From JBCCFW01 sp039029535 (lineage in GTDB: Bacteria > Acidobacteriota > JBCCFW01), in assembly GCA_039029535.1 (NCBI GenBank), contig JBCCFW010000020.1:5502-69501 (forward strand): a DNA stretch of 64,000 nt, given 5' to 3'. This document shows positions 1 through 9,176 of the stretch, piece by piece; within the stretch, counting starts at the first letter, position 1; the number at the start of each line of letters is the position of its first letter. The notes under the pieces were generated by a model. The model saw only the letters and a program-made list of their open reading frames with translations. It did not search any database and was not told the DNA's origin. The position numbers were made by a program, and so were the translations under genes.

Positions 1-58
1 TGAGCATCGAGGCTTCATCTCCGGCGTGCCGGCACGCGCACCGTCTATCATTCGCGCC

Positions 59-1921
59 ATGAGCGCCTGGAACGAGACCGAGTTCGAGCTCCCGAGCCTC
101 GCCGACTGGCAGGCCAAGACCGACGGACAGCGAGTGGTCGACGACCCCCTCGAGCGTCGACTGGCCGGCCTGGAGCTCCCCCTGCTGTTGACGGAAGACG
201 AAGGCCCGGATGCGGGCTCCGTCGGCATGCCGGGTCATCCCCCCTACCTGCGCGGTCGAGACAGTGCCGCCGGCACCTGGCCTGTCGCTGGCCTCGTCGA
301 TGACCCCGACCCCGCCGAGGCCGCAGCTCAGGTCGTTGCCGGAACGCAAGGCGGCCTCGATGAGGCCTGGCTCGCTCTCGACGCCGGTCTCGCTGCGGCC
401 ATCCGCACCCGCGCCGGTCGCGGTCCTCGACTCGAAGACGACGCCACGGCACGTGCGTTCGTCGCCGGGCTCGGCGGCGACACCTGCGACGTCGTGCTCG
501 AAGCCGGCGCCTGCGCCCTCCCCCTCGGCCGCGCCCTGCGCTCGGCGAGCGACGGCCCCTGGCGCGGCGGCATCCTCGGTGAGCCCCTGAGCGCCGTGCT
601 CCGCTCCGGCACTCTCGGGCTCTCCCTCGACGAGGCCTTCGTCGACCTCTCCCGCCACGTCGACGAAATGGCCGACGACGGCCACGCCGCCAGCCTCGCG
701 ATCTCCACCGAGGTCCTCCACGACGCCGGCGCCCACGCCGTCGACGAGCTGGCCTTCGCGCTGGCCGCCACCACCGAGACCTGGCGCCGGCTCGAGAAGG
801 AGGGACTCGAGCTCGCACGTCTCCCCGAAAAGACCTGGCTCGTGCTCCCGCTGGGCCGTGACTTGCTGCTGTCGACCGCGAAGGTCCGCGCGGCTCGCGC
901 GCTCTGGAGCCATCACCAGGAGGCTGCCGGTGTCGACGGTCCTCCTCCCCGCATCCACGCACGCTCCGCCCTCCGCGACTGGGCCGAGCACGACCCGTGG
1001 ACCAACGCGATGCGCGGCACCGTCTCGGGCCTGGCCGCCGTGCTCGGCGGCGCCGACTCGGTCGCCGTGCGGCCCTTCGACCAGCTCCGAGGTCGCGGCA
1101 GCACGACCGGACGTCGCCTCGCAGCCAACACCGGACACCTCCTGCGTGAGGAGACCGACCTCGCGTCGGCTCTCGATCCGGCCGGCGGAAGCTGGGCGCT
1201 CGAAGGTCTCACCGCCGAGCTCTGCCGCCGGTCCTGGAAGCGCTTCCAGGAGATCGAGCGCAGCGGCGGCTGGCTGGGCTGGGCGAGCGACGATCGCCTG
1301 CGCGAGACGCTGACCGCGACGGCTGAGGAACGGCGACGCGCCGTCGCACGACTCGCCCACCCACTCACTGGCACGAGCACCAACCCGGCGGTCCTCAGCG
1401 GACCGCTGCCGGAGCTCGCGCCCCTCCCCCTTCCTCCGACGACCGCGCCGACCTGGGGAGAGCACTTCGCCGACCGCGGCAGCGAGTCTGCGCCGGTGCT
1501 CGAGCTCGCCCGTCTTCCAGAACCCTTCGACGACCTTCGCGCTCGCGCAAGTCGTCAATCGACACCGTCGATCCGACTCCTGCGCATCGGACCCTACCGC
1601 GACCACGCCAAGCAGGCCGCCGCCGCCAGCGGGCTCATCCGCGCCCTCGGCTGGCCGATCGAGGAGTTCACCCTCAGCGTCGACGAGGAGCACTCCCTCG
1701 ACCCCGAGAACTTTCTCACCATCGCCTGCGCCACCGACGAGGTGCTGGCCGAGCGTCTCCCCCACCTTCTCGCTCAGGCCGACGACGACGCTCGGCTCCG
1801 CGTGGCGGTGGCCGCGGCGAGCCCACCCGACGGGCTGAAGGTCTTCGCCTGCCTCCATCCCTCCGACGACGTCCCCGCCCAGCTCACCGAGCTGCTCGAT
1901 CGACTGGAGGTGTCGCGATGA
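59..1921 (+). CDS. mutA: methylmalonyl-CoA mutase, small (non-catalytic) subunit
   Basis: The 620-aa product resembles the small chain of heterodimeric methylmalonyl-CoA mutase, which pairs with the catalytic chain for (R)-methylmalonyl-CoA/succinyl-CoA interconversion in propionate and branched-chain catabolism. A mutase-type barrel covers about residues 30-440; the block around residues 300-415 (DPWTNAMRGT, LDPAGGSW) is the family signature. The C-terminal cobalamin-type domain keeps only a remnant (RDHAK) and lacks the DxHxxG base-off motif, as expected for the structural subunit. I chose ATG 59; an in-frame GTG at 26 would add 11 residues and neither start has an obvious Shine-Dalgarno. 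The stop overlaps the start of the large subunit (ATGA), so translation is probably coupled. Confidence 0.9.
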   Translation: MSAWNETEFELPSLADWQAKTDGQRVVDDPLERRLAGLELPLLLTEDEGPDAGSVGMPGHPPYLRGRDSAAGTWPVAGLVDDPDPAEAAAQVVAGTQGGLDEAWLALDAGLAAAIRTRAGRGPRLEDDATARAFVAGLGGDTCDVVLEAGACALPLGRALRSASDGPWRGGILGEPLSAVLRSGTLGLSLDEAFVDLSRHVDEMADDGHAASLAISTEVLHDAGAHAVDELAFALAATTETWRRLEKEGLELARLPEKTWLVLPLGRDLLLSTAKVRAARALWSHHQEAAGVDGPPPRIHARSALRDWAEHDPWTNAMRGTVSGLAAVLGGADSVAVRPFDQLRGRGSTTGRRLAANTGHLLREETDLASALDPAGGSWALEGLTAELCRRSWKRFQEIERSGGWLGWASDDRLRETLTATAEERRRAVARLAHPLTGTSTNPAVLSGPLPELAPLPLPPTTAPTWGEHFADRGSESAPVLELARLPEPFDDLRARASRQSTPSIRLLRIGPYRDHAKQAAAASGLIRALGWPIEEFTLSVDEEHSLDPENFLTIACATDEVLAERLPHLLAQADDDARLRVAVAAASPPDGLKVFACLHPSDDVPAQLTELLDRLEVSR

Positions 1922-4044
1922 GCCGGCTTCCCGACTACGGCAGCACCGACTGGGCACCGACGAGCACGTCGTCGACCGAGGCGGCGTCCTCCGGTGACCG
2001 CACCCTGCGCACCGCCGCGGACCTCGAGAACTGCACGCACCAGCGTGGACTGCCCGGCTTCCCGCCCTACCTGCGCGGGCCCCACCCGACGATGTACGCC
2101 GGTCGGCCGTGGACGGTGCGGCAGTACGCGGGCTTCTCCACGGCCGAGGAAAGCAACGCCTTCTACCGTCGCAACCTCGCCGCGGGTCAAACCGGCCTCT
2201 CCATCGCCTTCGACCTCGCCACGCACCGCGGCTACGACTCAGACCACGAACGGGTGACGGGTGACGTCGGGATGGCCGGGGTCGCCATCGACTCGATCCG
2301 CGACATGCGGATCCTCTACGACCGCATCCCCCTCGATCGCACGAGCGTGTCGATGACCATGAACGGCGCCGTGCTGCCGGTGCTCGCGCTGCACGTGGTC
2401 GCCGCAGAGGAGCAGGGCGTCCCCAGCAAGGCACTCGCAGGGACCATCCAGAACGACATCCTCAAGGAGTTCATGGTCCGCAACACCTACATCTATCCGC
2501 CGACGCCCTCGCTGCGGATCATCGGCGACATCTTCGCGCACCTCGCGAGCGAGATGCCGCGCTTCAACGCCATCTCGGTCTCCGGCTACCACATGCAGGA
2601 AGCCGGAGCGACGGCCGACCTCGAGCTCGGTTACACCCTCGCTGACGGTCTCGAGTACCTGCGCACCGGCACGGGAGCCGGGCTGGCCATCGACGCCTTC
2701 GCCCCCCGCGTCTCGTTCTTCTGGGGCGTGGGGATGCGCTTCCTCACCGAGGTCGCCAAGCTCCGAGCCGGTCGCCTGCTCTGGGGACGCATCGTCTCCG
2801 ACTTCTCTCCCGACGACCCGCGCTCGCTCAGTCTCCGCGCCCACGCCCAGACCTCGGGCTGGAGCCTCGCCGCCCGCGACCCACTCAACAACGTCGCGCG
2901 CACCTGCATCGAGGCGCTGGCCGCCACTTGTGGCCACGTGCAGTCGCTGCACACCAACGCCTTCGACGAGGCGCTGGCCCTGCCGTCCGACTTCTCGGCT
3001 CGCCTCGCCCGCGAGACCCAGCTTCAGCTTCAGCAAGAGGCCGGCTTGCTGCGCCCCATCGATCCCTTCGGAGGCTCCTTCGACATCGAGGCCCGCACGG
3101 CCGAGCTCGCCGCTGCTGCCTGGGCGCACGTTCAGGAGGTCGAGGAGCTGGGCGGGATGGCCAAGGCGCTCGAGCGCGGTCTTCCGCAGCGTCGCATCGA
3201 AGAAGCGGCCGCCCGCACCCAGGCCCGCATCGACGGCGGGCGGCAGTCGGTCATCGGCGTGAACCGCTTCCCCCTCGCTCCCGAGGACGAGCCCCCCATC
3301 GACGTCCTCCGCGTCGACAATCAGAGCGTCCGGGAGGCTCAGCTCGCCCGTATCGCCGAGCTGAAGAAGGAGCGCGACGGTGACGCGGTCGAGCGCGAGC
3401 TCAGCACCCTGACCCACTGCGCCGACTCCGGTGAGGGCAACCTGCTCGAACGCGCGATCGCCGCGGCCCGCGCCGGCGCGACGGTGGGCGAGATCAGCCT
3501 CGCGCTCGAGAAGGTCTACGGACGTCATCGCGCCGAAACTCGTCCGCTGGCCGGCGTCTACGGCGCCGAGCGCGGTGAGGACACCGACGCCCTCACGCGG
3601 GTCCGTCGACGCAGCGCCGAATTCGAGGAGAACGAAGGTCGGCGACCACGCATTCTCGTGGTCAAGCTCGGCCAGGACGGCCACGACCGCGGCGCGAAGA
3701 TCATCGCGACGGGTCTGGCCGATCTCGGCTTCGACGTCGACCTCGGCCCGCTCTTCCAGACCCCCGCCGAGGCCGCCCGGCAGGCGGTGGAGAGCGACGT
3801 CCACCTGGTCGGCGTGTCCTCCTTGGCTGCCGGCCACCGACGCCTGGTCCCGGAGCTCATCGGCGCGCTGTCCGAGGCCGGACGCGACGACATCCCGGTG
3901 GTCGTCGGCGGCGTCGTGCCGCCAGAAGACCACGACCAGCTCCGCGCCGACGGCGTGAGCGCGATCTTCGGGCCCGGCACCGTCCTCACCGATGCCGCCG
4001 ACGAGCTCCTCGATCGCCTGGCCGCCCTGAGCACGGGCTCCTGA
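1918..4044 (+). CDS. mutB: methylmalonyl-CoA mutase, large catalytic subunit
   Basis: The 708-aa protein has the normal length for the catalytic subunit. Residues about 60-560 form the substrate barrel, with the family blocks RPWTVRQYAGFS, SIAFDLATHRGYDSDH, SVSMTMNGAVLP and GTIQNDILKEFMVRNTYI. Residues about 576-700 form the adenosylcobalamin-binding domain with the base-off motif GQDGHDRGAKII (D-x-H-x-x-G near residue 586). The enzyme performs radical carbon-skeleton rearrangement of methylmalonyl-CoA to succinyl-CoA in the cytoplasm. It starts inside the stop of the small subunit and is followed one base later by the MeaB-type GTPase, so the three genes are almost certainly one operon. An ethylmalonyl- or isobutyryl-CoA mutase role is less likely given the MutA partner. 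Confidence 0.96.
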   Translation: MSRLPDYGSTDWAPTSTSSTEAASSGDRTLRTAADLENCTHQRGLPGFPPYLRGPHPTMYAGRPWTVRQYAGFSTAEESNAFYRRNLAAGQTGLSIAFDLATHRGYDSDHERVTGDVGMAGVAIDSIRDMRILYDRIPLDRTSVSMTMNGAVLPVLALHVVAAEEQGVPSKALAGTIQNDILKEFMVRNTYIYPPTPSLRIIGDIFAHLASEMPRFNAISVSGYHMQEAGATADLELGYTLADGLEYLRTGTGAGLAIDAFAPRVSFFWGVGMRFLTEVAKLRAGRLLWGRIVSDFSPDDPRSLSLRAHAQTSGWSLAARDPLNNVARTCIEALAATCGHVQSLHTNAFDEALALPSDFSARLARETQLQLQQEAGLLRPIDPFGGSFDIEARTAELAAAAWAHVQEVEELGGMAKALERGLPQRRIEEAAARTQARIDGGRQSVIGVNRFPLAPEDEPPIDVLRVDNQSVREAQLARIAELKKERDGDAVERELSTLTHCADSGEGNLLERAIAAARAGATVGEISLALEKVYGRHRAETRPLAGVYGAERGEDTDALTRVRRRSAEFEENEGRRPRILVVKLGQDGHDRGAKIIATGLADLGFDVDLGPLFQTPAEAARQAVESDVHLVGVSSLAAGHRRLVPELIGALSEAGRDDIPVVVGGVVPPEDHDQLRADGVSAIFGPGTVLTDAADELLDRLAALSTGS

Positions 4045-4045
4045 G

Positions 4046-5038
4046 GTGGGGGCCGAGCCCTCACCGCGGGAGCTCGCCGAGGCGTTGGTCGCCGGCGACC
4101 GTCGAGCCCTGGCTCGCGCCATCACCCTGGTCCAGAGCCGCCGGCCGACGGATCGCGAGCCCTCTCTCGATCTCCTCGACGCTCTCCCGGACACGCCCGA
4201 CGACGCGCACCGTGTCGGCATCTGCGGCCCTCCCGGCGTCGGCAAGAGCTCTCTCATCGAGGCCCTCGGCCGTCACTGGCTCGACGCGGGTGAACGTCTC
4301 GCCGTCCTCGCGATCGACCCCCGGAGCCCCGTCAGCGGCGGCAGCCTCCTGGGCGACGCCACCCGGATGGAAGAGCTCTCCCGACACCCCGACGCCTTCG
4401 TCCGCCCCAGCCCCAGCGCTGGCGACTCGTCGGGCCTGGGTCGGGGAACCCGCGAGTCCGTCCTTCTCTGTGAGGCGGCCGGCTTCTCTCGGGTTCTCCT
4501 CGAGACGGTTGGCGTGGGCCAGGCGGAAGACCGCGTCCGCGGGCTCGTCGACACCCTGGTCCTCCTCGTCCAGCCGGGCGCCGGCGACGAGATCCAGGGG
4601 CTCAAGCGGGGCCTGCTGGAGCTCGCCGATCTGGTCGTCGTGACCAAGGCCGACGGCGACCTGGCGGCGGAGGCCGAGCGCGCCGTCTCCGAGCATCGTC
4701 AGGCCCTCGCTCTCACCAGCTCTCCGCGCTCGGGCTGGGAGCGGCCCCTGCTGTCGGTCAGCGCTCACGAGGCCCGAGGGCTCGGGGCCCTGGCCGACGG
4801 ACTGGCCGAGCACCGGACCCACCTCGCCGCGACCGGACGGCTCGCCGCCGGCCGATCCGAACAAGCCGTGTCGGCCCTCCGCTTCGACCTCCGTGAGGCC
4901 CTCTGGGAACGCTTCCTGACCCCCGAGCGCCGGGCCGCCCTGGACCGCCTGAGCACCGAGGTCGCATCCGGATCCCTGTCCCCCGGACGGGCGGTCGCAC
5001 GCCTCCTGGAGAGCGACGAGAGCGCCGAGTCGAGATGA
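4046..5038 (+). CDS. meaB: MeaB/ArgK-type GTPase, methylmalonyl-CoA mutase chaperone
   Basis: This 330-aa P-loop GTPase belongs to the G3E family that loads and protects the cobalamin cofactor of methylmalonyl-CoA mutase. Visible motifs are the P-loop GPPGVGKSS (about residues 61-69), the family block LAIDPRSPVSGGSLLGD, the switch region ETVGVGQAE, and the guanine-specificity motif TKAD near residue 200. It begins with GTG one nucleotide after the large-subunit stop, so translational coupling is likely. The order mutA-mutB-meaB is the usual one. The old name ArgK (arginine kinase) does not describe the function. Confidence 0.93.
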   Translation: MGAEPSPRELAEALVAGDRRALARAITLVQSRRPTDREPSLDLLDALPDTPDDAHRVGICGPPGVGKSSLIEALGRHWLDAGERLAVLAIDPRSPVSGGSLLGDATRMEELSRHPDAFVRPSPSAGDSSGLGRGTRESVLLCEAAGFSRVLLETVGVGQAEDRVRGLVDTLVLLVQPGAGDEIQGLKRGLLELADLVVVTKADGDLAAEAERAVSEHRQALALTSSPRSGWERPLLSVSAHEARGLGALADGLAEHRTHLAATGRLAAGRSEQAVSALRFDLREALWERFLTPERRAALDRLSTEVASGSLSPGRAVARLLESDESAESR

Positions 5039-5390
5039 CTCACGGCTGCTCGTGCGGGTCTTGGGGTCCAGGGGGTCTCCAACTGCCGTCGCGAACCCAA
5101 GCCTGACTAGAAAAAGCGGGGGCTGACGATGAGGGTCAAGTCACTGTCATTCAAGGACTTGTCTAGAGGTGACAGAACTCGAACCCTAGAAAAGTCGACA
5201 AGAACACATGGCTGGGCCCGGGAAAGCGGCCCTACACTTGGAGGAACCATCCGTCTTGACTTCGGTCTGACCACAGGTCAGTCGCCTCTCGGCCGTCGGT
5301 GTCCCGGTGCATCGGGCATTGGCCCTGGGGAAGCCCTCGATTGGGGGCCGGCGACTGATCCGGGTCAGCCGGGAAGTTCGAGGAGAATCC
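5039..5390. other. gene-free leader between the mutase operon and the secreted repeat protein
   Basis: This 350-base gap has no convincing coding frame. It is locally less GC-rich than its surroundings (for example around 5108-5200), as expected for a promoter region, but I could not assign a clear -35/-10 pair. A strong ribosome-binding sequence (GAGGAG, about 5380) precedes the downstream ATG. Confidence 0.4.
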
Positions 5391-8300
5391 ATGTGTAGAC
5401 GTCTGACCTCATCCTGCCTCGTGGCCCTCCTGGGCTTCGCACTGGGCTGCGGGGTGGCTTCGGCGACTGATAACCTCACCGCCCTCCAGCAGAAGCCCGA
5501 TCAGCAGGCCTTCATCATTTCCGCCTTGATGCGCGCTGGGCTCTACGACGCCCGGTTTGCTCAGGAACTCAACGACCAGCTTGCTCGCGAGGGTGCCCTC
5601 GGTGACGAGATGCTGATCAAGCTCCGCGACATGACCCCCGAGGGCATGTTCGAGCGTCTCTGGGGCATCACGCTCGAGGACAAGAAGAAGATCGACGGCG
5701 AGCGCCGGTTCCAGGACTGGTCGCGTCAGTGGAACGGTCGTCCGGGCCAGCGTCAGGTTCACACCCCGCGCACCCGTTCGGACGAAGCCCGCACCGCCGG
5801 CGACCAGAACTTCCGCACCAACCGTGCCGACCGTCGTGGCAGCCGCCGCGGCAACGTTCGTGAGATCACCTCCGATCTTCTCGAGCAGCACGGCGTGGAG
5901 GCGAACGACACGTGCGCGACCGCCACTGTCGTGACCCTGGTGGCTGACGGGTCGACCCAGACCTTCAGCGGCAACACCTGCGACTCCACCGACGACGCCA
6001 CGCCGTTCTGCGGCACGGGCGACTCGGCCAACGGCGATGTCTGGTTCACCTTCGAGGGCACCGGCACCGACGTGACCGCCAGCCTTTGCAACTCCGGCGA
6101 CGACTGTGGCGGCGGCCTCTTCGACACCAAGATCCAGGTGTTCAGCGGCAGCTGTGGCGCGCTCGTTTGTGAAGTCGGCAACGACGACGCGGCGTGCGGC
6201 GGCCTCAAGTCCGAGGTCACCCTCGCCACGACCGCGGGCACCGACTACTTCGTCGTGGTCTTCGGCTTCGGCACCGACGAGGGCGACTACGTCCTCGATC
6301 TCACGGCCGACATGGCCGGCCCCGGCGTCACCCCGCGTGACGGTGGTGAGAACTGCTCCGACGCCGTCAGCCTCGACGACCTCGGTCTCCCCCTCACCGT
6401 CTCCGGCTCCACCACTGGCGCCGACGACTCCGACCCCAACGAGAACACCGGCTGTGGCACGACCGACGGCGGCCCGGGCGTCTGGTACTCCATCACGGGT
6501 ACTGGCACGACCCTCAACCTGTCGACCTGCAACGATGCCGACTTCGACACCAAGCTCCGCGTCCATTGCGGCGACTGTGATGCCCTCGCCTGCGTCGGCG
6601 GCAACGACGACACCGGCGGTTGCGCTGGCTTCACGACCGAGCTCGACGTCTGCACCGAGGCCGGTGAGACCTACCTGGTCCTCGTCTTCGGCTTCGGCAC
6701 GGCGGCTGGCGACTACAACCTGACCATCGAAGACTCCGGCGTGTCCTGCACGTCCGGCGTGAACTGCTTCCCGGTTCCGCCGCCGAACGACGATTGCCCC
6801 GACGCGATCGACCTCGGCGACCTCACCGCCGGCCCCGTCACGGTCATGGGCGACACCAGCCTGGCCAACGACACCGGCACGGCCGAGGAAACGGCTGACG
6901 ACGGCTGCTCCGGCGGTCTCCACGCCGCTCCTGGCGTCTGGTACACCTTCATGGGTACCGGCAACACGGTCAACTTCAACGCGTGTGACACGGGCGGCCA
7001 CGACAGTGACCTCCTGCTGTTCTGCGGCGCCTGCGACGACCTCAACTGCGTCGCCGGTACCGACGGTGGCCCGAGCTGCCCCGGCTTCAACGCCGAGCTC
7101 GACGCCTGCACGGTTGCTGGTGAGCAGTACTTCCTGCTCGTCGACGGCTTCGGCGCTGCCGATGTCGGCACCTTCACGCTGACCGTCACCGACTCCGGTG
7201 TTGCGTGCAGCAGCTCCTGTGGTCCTCCCGAGAACGACGACTGCGCCACCCCGCTCGAGCTCGAGTTCGGCGTGCCCGTCACTCAGGAGAACACGCAGGC
7301 GACCGTGGTTGCCCCCGAGGACGTTCCCGGCTGCGGCGGCATCCTTGGCCCGTTCACGACCGACGCTTCGCTCTGGTACTCGATCACTGCGCCTCCGACC
7401 CCGGCTCCGACCGGCACTCAGATCACTGCTTCGACCTGCGGTTCCCCGCTCGACACCCAGATGACCGTCATCTGCGGCACGTGCGATGAGCCCATCTGCA
7501 TCGAGGGCAGCGACGACGATTGCGGTCTCCAGACCGAGATCACCTGGTGTGCGCAGCCCAACGCCACGTACTTCATCCAGGTCCTGGGTTGGTTCGGTGG
7601 CCGCGGCGAGTGGACCATCACCGTGACCGACGACGGCCCGTGTGAAGGCTACGTCGAGTGCATTCCCGAGGGCGCTTGCTGCATGCAGGACACCTCCTGC
7701 TCCATCCAGCAGGAAGCCATCTGTGATGCGATGGGCGGCCGCTGGTTCGGCGACGACTCTGACTGCTCCGCGTCCATGGTTGCTGGCGACTCCCTCCCGG
7801 CGTCGCTCGCGATTCCCGACAACGGCGGCATCAGCGACACGATCACCATGGGCGCTTCGTTCCAGGTGACCGACGTCGACGTCCGTCTCGACATCAGCCA
7901 CACCTGGGTTGGTGACCTCGTCATCACCCTGAGCCACGCTGGCACGAACGTGACCCTCATCGACCGGATGGGCTCGCCGCCGCTGACCTTCGGCTGCGAC
8001 CAGGACAACCTCGACATCACTCTCGACGACGCTGCTGCGGATCCGATCGAGAGCCAGTGTGAGGCCAACCTCTCCGGCACCTTCTCGCCCAACGGTTCGC
8101 TGGCCGACTTCAACGGCCTCGACTCCGCTGGCGACTGGACCCTGACCATCACCGACAACGCTGGCGGCGACACTGGCTCGCTGAACGGCTGGGCGCTCGT
8201 GTTCCCGGCTGAGTTCACCACCTGTGTCCCGGCCTCCTGCGACGGCGATCGTTGGGAGACCACGTTCAACGGCGTCCCGCTCATCGAGGGTGACGTCATG

Positions 8301-8765
8301 GCCAACCAGATCTGGGGCGCCGGCATCTCCAACGCCGCTGGCCTGGACATCGTTGCCTACGACACCACCGCTGGTGGCGCTGGTTGTGACGACGACCTCG
8401 AGACGATCGACGACGGCAACGTCCTCGTCGTCAACGAGGACGGCACGGACGAGGGCGACCCGCCCTGTCTGCCCGCCGACGATCGTCGCTTCGGCGGCCG
8501 CATCGACGTCAACTTCTACGTCCAGCGTGATGTCGACTCGGTCGAGATCTACGACTCTGACGAGCCCGGCGGCCTCATCGTCGGCTTCGACGACGGTGGT
8601 GGATTCGTCTGCGCCATCCAGATCCCCGTGGGCCTGGACGGTGAGACCTCGACGGTCATGACCCCCGACTGCTTGGGCGTGCAGACGCTGCAGATCGTCC
8701 TGGCCGGCTCCGGCGCGGTCCAGGCCATCAACTGCGACGACGCTGCCACGGCGACCCTGCCGTAA
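5391..8765 (+). CDS. large secreted protein with four repeated PPC-like domains and a P/proprotein-convertase-like domain
   Basis: The 1124-aa exported protein starts at ATG 5391, chosen for the GAGGAG eight bases upstream and the immediate signal peptide (hydrophobic LVALLGFALG, possible cleavage after ASA; the Cys after ALG is only a weak lipobox). Residues 30-165 are helical then strongly basic. Four copies of a ~140-residue beta module follow, starting near residues 170, 319, 463 and 611. Each opens with a (N)D/E-x-C-x-D/T-A block and contains VWYT/SI and a paired-Cys segment. Residues about 790-940 match a proprotein-convertase P domain (ISHTWVGDLVITLSHAGT, then GDWTLTITD), and the last ~180 residues are unassigned. 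No protease catalytic domain is present, so it may be a surface or matrix protein. Rich in Asp, Gly, Thr and paired Cys. Confidence is high for the CDS, low for function. Confidence 0.85.
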   Translation: MCRRLTSSCLVALLGFALGCGVASATDNLTALQQKPDQQAFIISALMRAGLYDARFAQELNDQLAREGALGDEMLIKLRDMTPEGMFERLWGITLEDKKKIDGERRFQDWSRQWNGRPGQRQVHTPRTRSDEARTAGDQNFRTNRADRRGSRRGNVREITSDLLEQHGVEANDTCATATVVTLVADGSTQTFSGNTCDSTDDATPFCGTGDSANGDVWFTFEGTGTDVTASLCNSGDDCGGGLFDTKIQVFSGSCGALVCEVGNDDAACGGLKSEVTLATTAGTDYFVVVFGFGTDEGDYVLDLTADMAGPGVTPRDGGENCSDAVSLDDLGLPLTVSGSTTGADDSDPNENTGCGTTDGGPGVWYSITGTGTTLNLSTCNDADFDTKLRVHCGDCDALACVGGNDDTGGCAGFTTELDVCTEAGETYLVLVFGFGTAAGDYNLTIEDSGVSCTSGVNCFPVPPPNDDCPDAIDLGDLTAGPVTVMGDTSLANDTGTAEETADDGCSGGLHAAPGVWYTFMGTGNTVNFNACDTGGHDSDLLLFCGACDDLNCVAGTDGGPSCPGFNAELDACTVAGEQYFLLVDGFGAADVGTFTLTVTDSGVACSSSCGPPENDDCATPLELEFGVPVTQENTQATVVAPEDVPGCGGILGPFTTDASLWYSITAPPTPAPTGTQITASTCGSPLDTQMTVICGTCDEPICIEGSDDDCGLQTEITWCAQPNATYFIQVLGWFGGRGEWTITVTDDGPCEGYVECIPEGACCMQDTSCSIQQEAICDAMGGRWFGDDSDCSASMVAGDSLPASLAIPDNGGISDTITMGASFQVTDVDVRLDISHTWVGDLVITLSHAGTNVTLIDRMGSPPLTFGCDQDNLDITLDDAAADPIESQCEANLSGTFSPNGSLADFNGLDSAGDWTLTITDNAGGDTGSLNGWALVFPAEFTTCVPASCDGDRWETTFNGVPLIEGDVMANQIWGAGISNAAGLDIVAYDTTAGGAGCDDDLETIDDGNVLVVNEDGTDEGDPPCLPADDRRFGGRIDVNFYVQRDVDSVEIYDSDEPGGLIVGFDDGGGFVCAIQIPVGLDGETSTVMTPDCLGVQTLQIVLAGSGAVQAINCDDAATATLP

Positions 8766-8774
8766 CAGTGTTCT

Positions 8775-8804
8775 CGAGCGGTCCTCCTTCGGGATGACCG
8801 CTCG
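8775..8804 (+). other. strong hairpin 3' of the secreted repeat protein
   Basis: CGAGCGGTC (8775-8783) pairs perfectly with GACCGCTCG (8796-8804) around a 12-nt loop, starting ten bases after the stop codon. There is no T-run behind it, so it is more likely an RNA-stabilising or first-stage hairpin than a terminator by itself. Confidence 0.6.
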
Positions 8805-8810
8805 CACTTG

Positions 8811-8849
8811 AAGGGCTCGCTCCTCACGGGGCGGGCCCTTCTCGTTTCT
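8811..8849 (+). terminator. rho-independent-type terminator
   Basis: AAGGGCTCGC (8811-8820) pairs with GCGGGCCCTT (8831-8840), ten pairs with one G-T wobble, and is followed by the pyrimidine-rich tail CTCGTTTCT. It would end transcription of the large secreted protein gene. Confidence 0.65.
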
Positions 8850-9176
8850 GGCCCGGACCATTCGCGAGTCTTCGGCTGCGTGCCCTGACCTGCTGCCTGC
8901 GAAGGACGCACTGGCCCCGCGACGACGCGGATCAATCGCTCGCTTCCGTGAACGAGACGACTGGCGCCGACCCTTCGACTGAACGACTCTCCACTCGACC
9001 GCGGCGAGGCCGAGCGGCGTGTCGAACGTCACGGCAAGCACCCCCAGTCACTCGCTCGTCTTCGTCGCGGTCACCTCCCTCCTTCTCGGCCCGGCCCTGG
9101 CTCTCCGCTAGACTCCCTTCCCGTCGAGGCCCACCACGACCGTTCGTCTCTCGATGGTCTCGACGCGAGACCCGCC
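8850..9176. other. gene-free stretch upstream of the dihydropteroate synthase
   Basis: I see no supported gene here. A long open frame starting at 8948 and running through the dihydropteroate synthase region encodes a low-complexity Arg/Pro-rich peptide typical of a wrong frame. The promoter for the 9177-11257 pair probably lies here, but no clear elements were found. Confidence 0.35.

Noticed and set aside
5409..9041. Very long open frame antisense to the secreted repeat protein (about 1210 codons)
   Set aside because: It is a GC-rich shadow frame: composition is Asp/Gly/Val/Ala/Glu-rich, without motifs, and the plus-strand gene has signal peptide and domain repeats.
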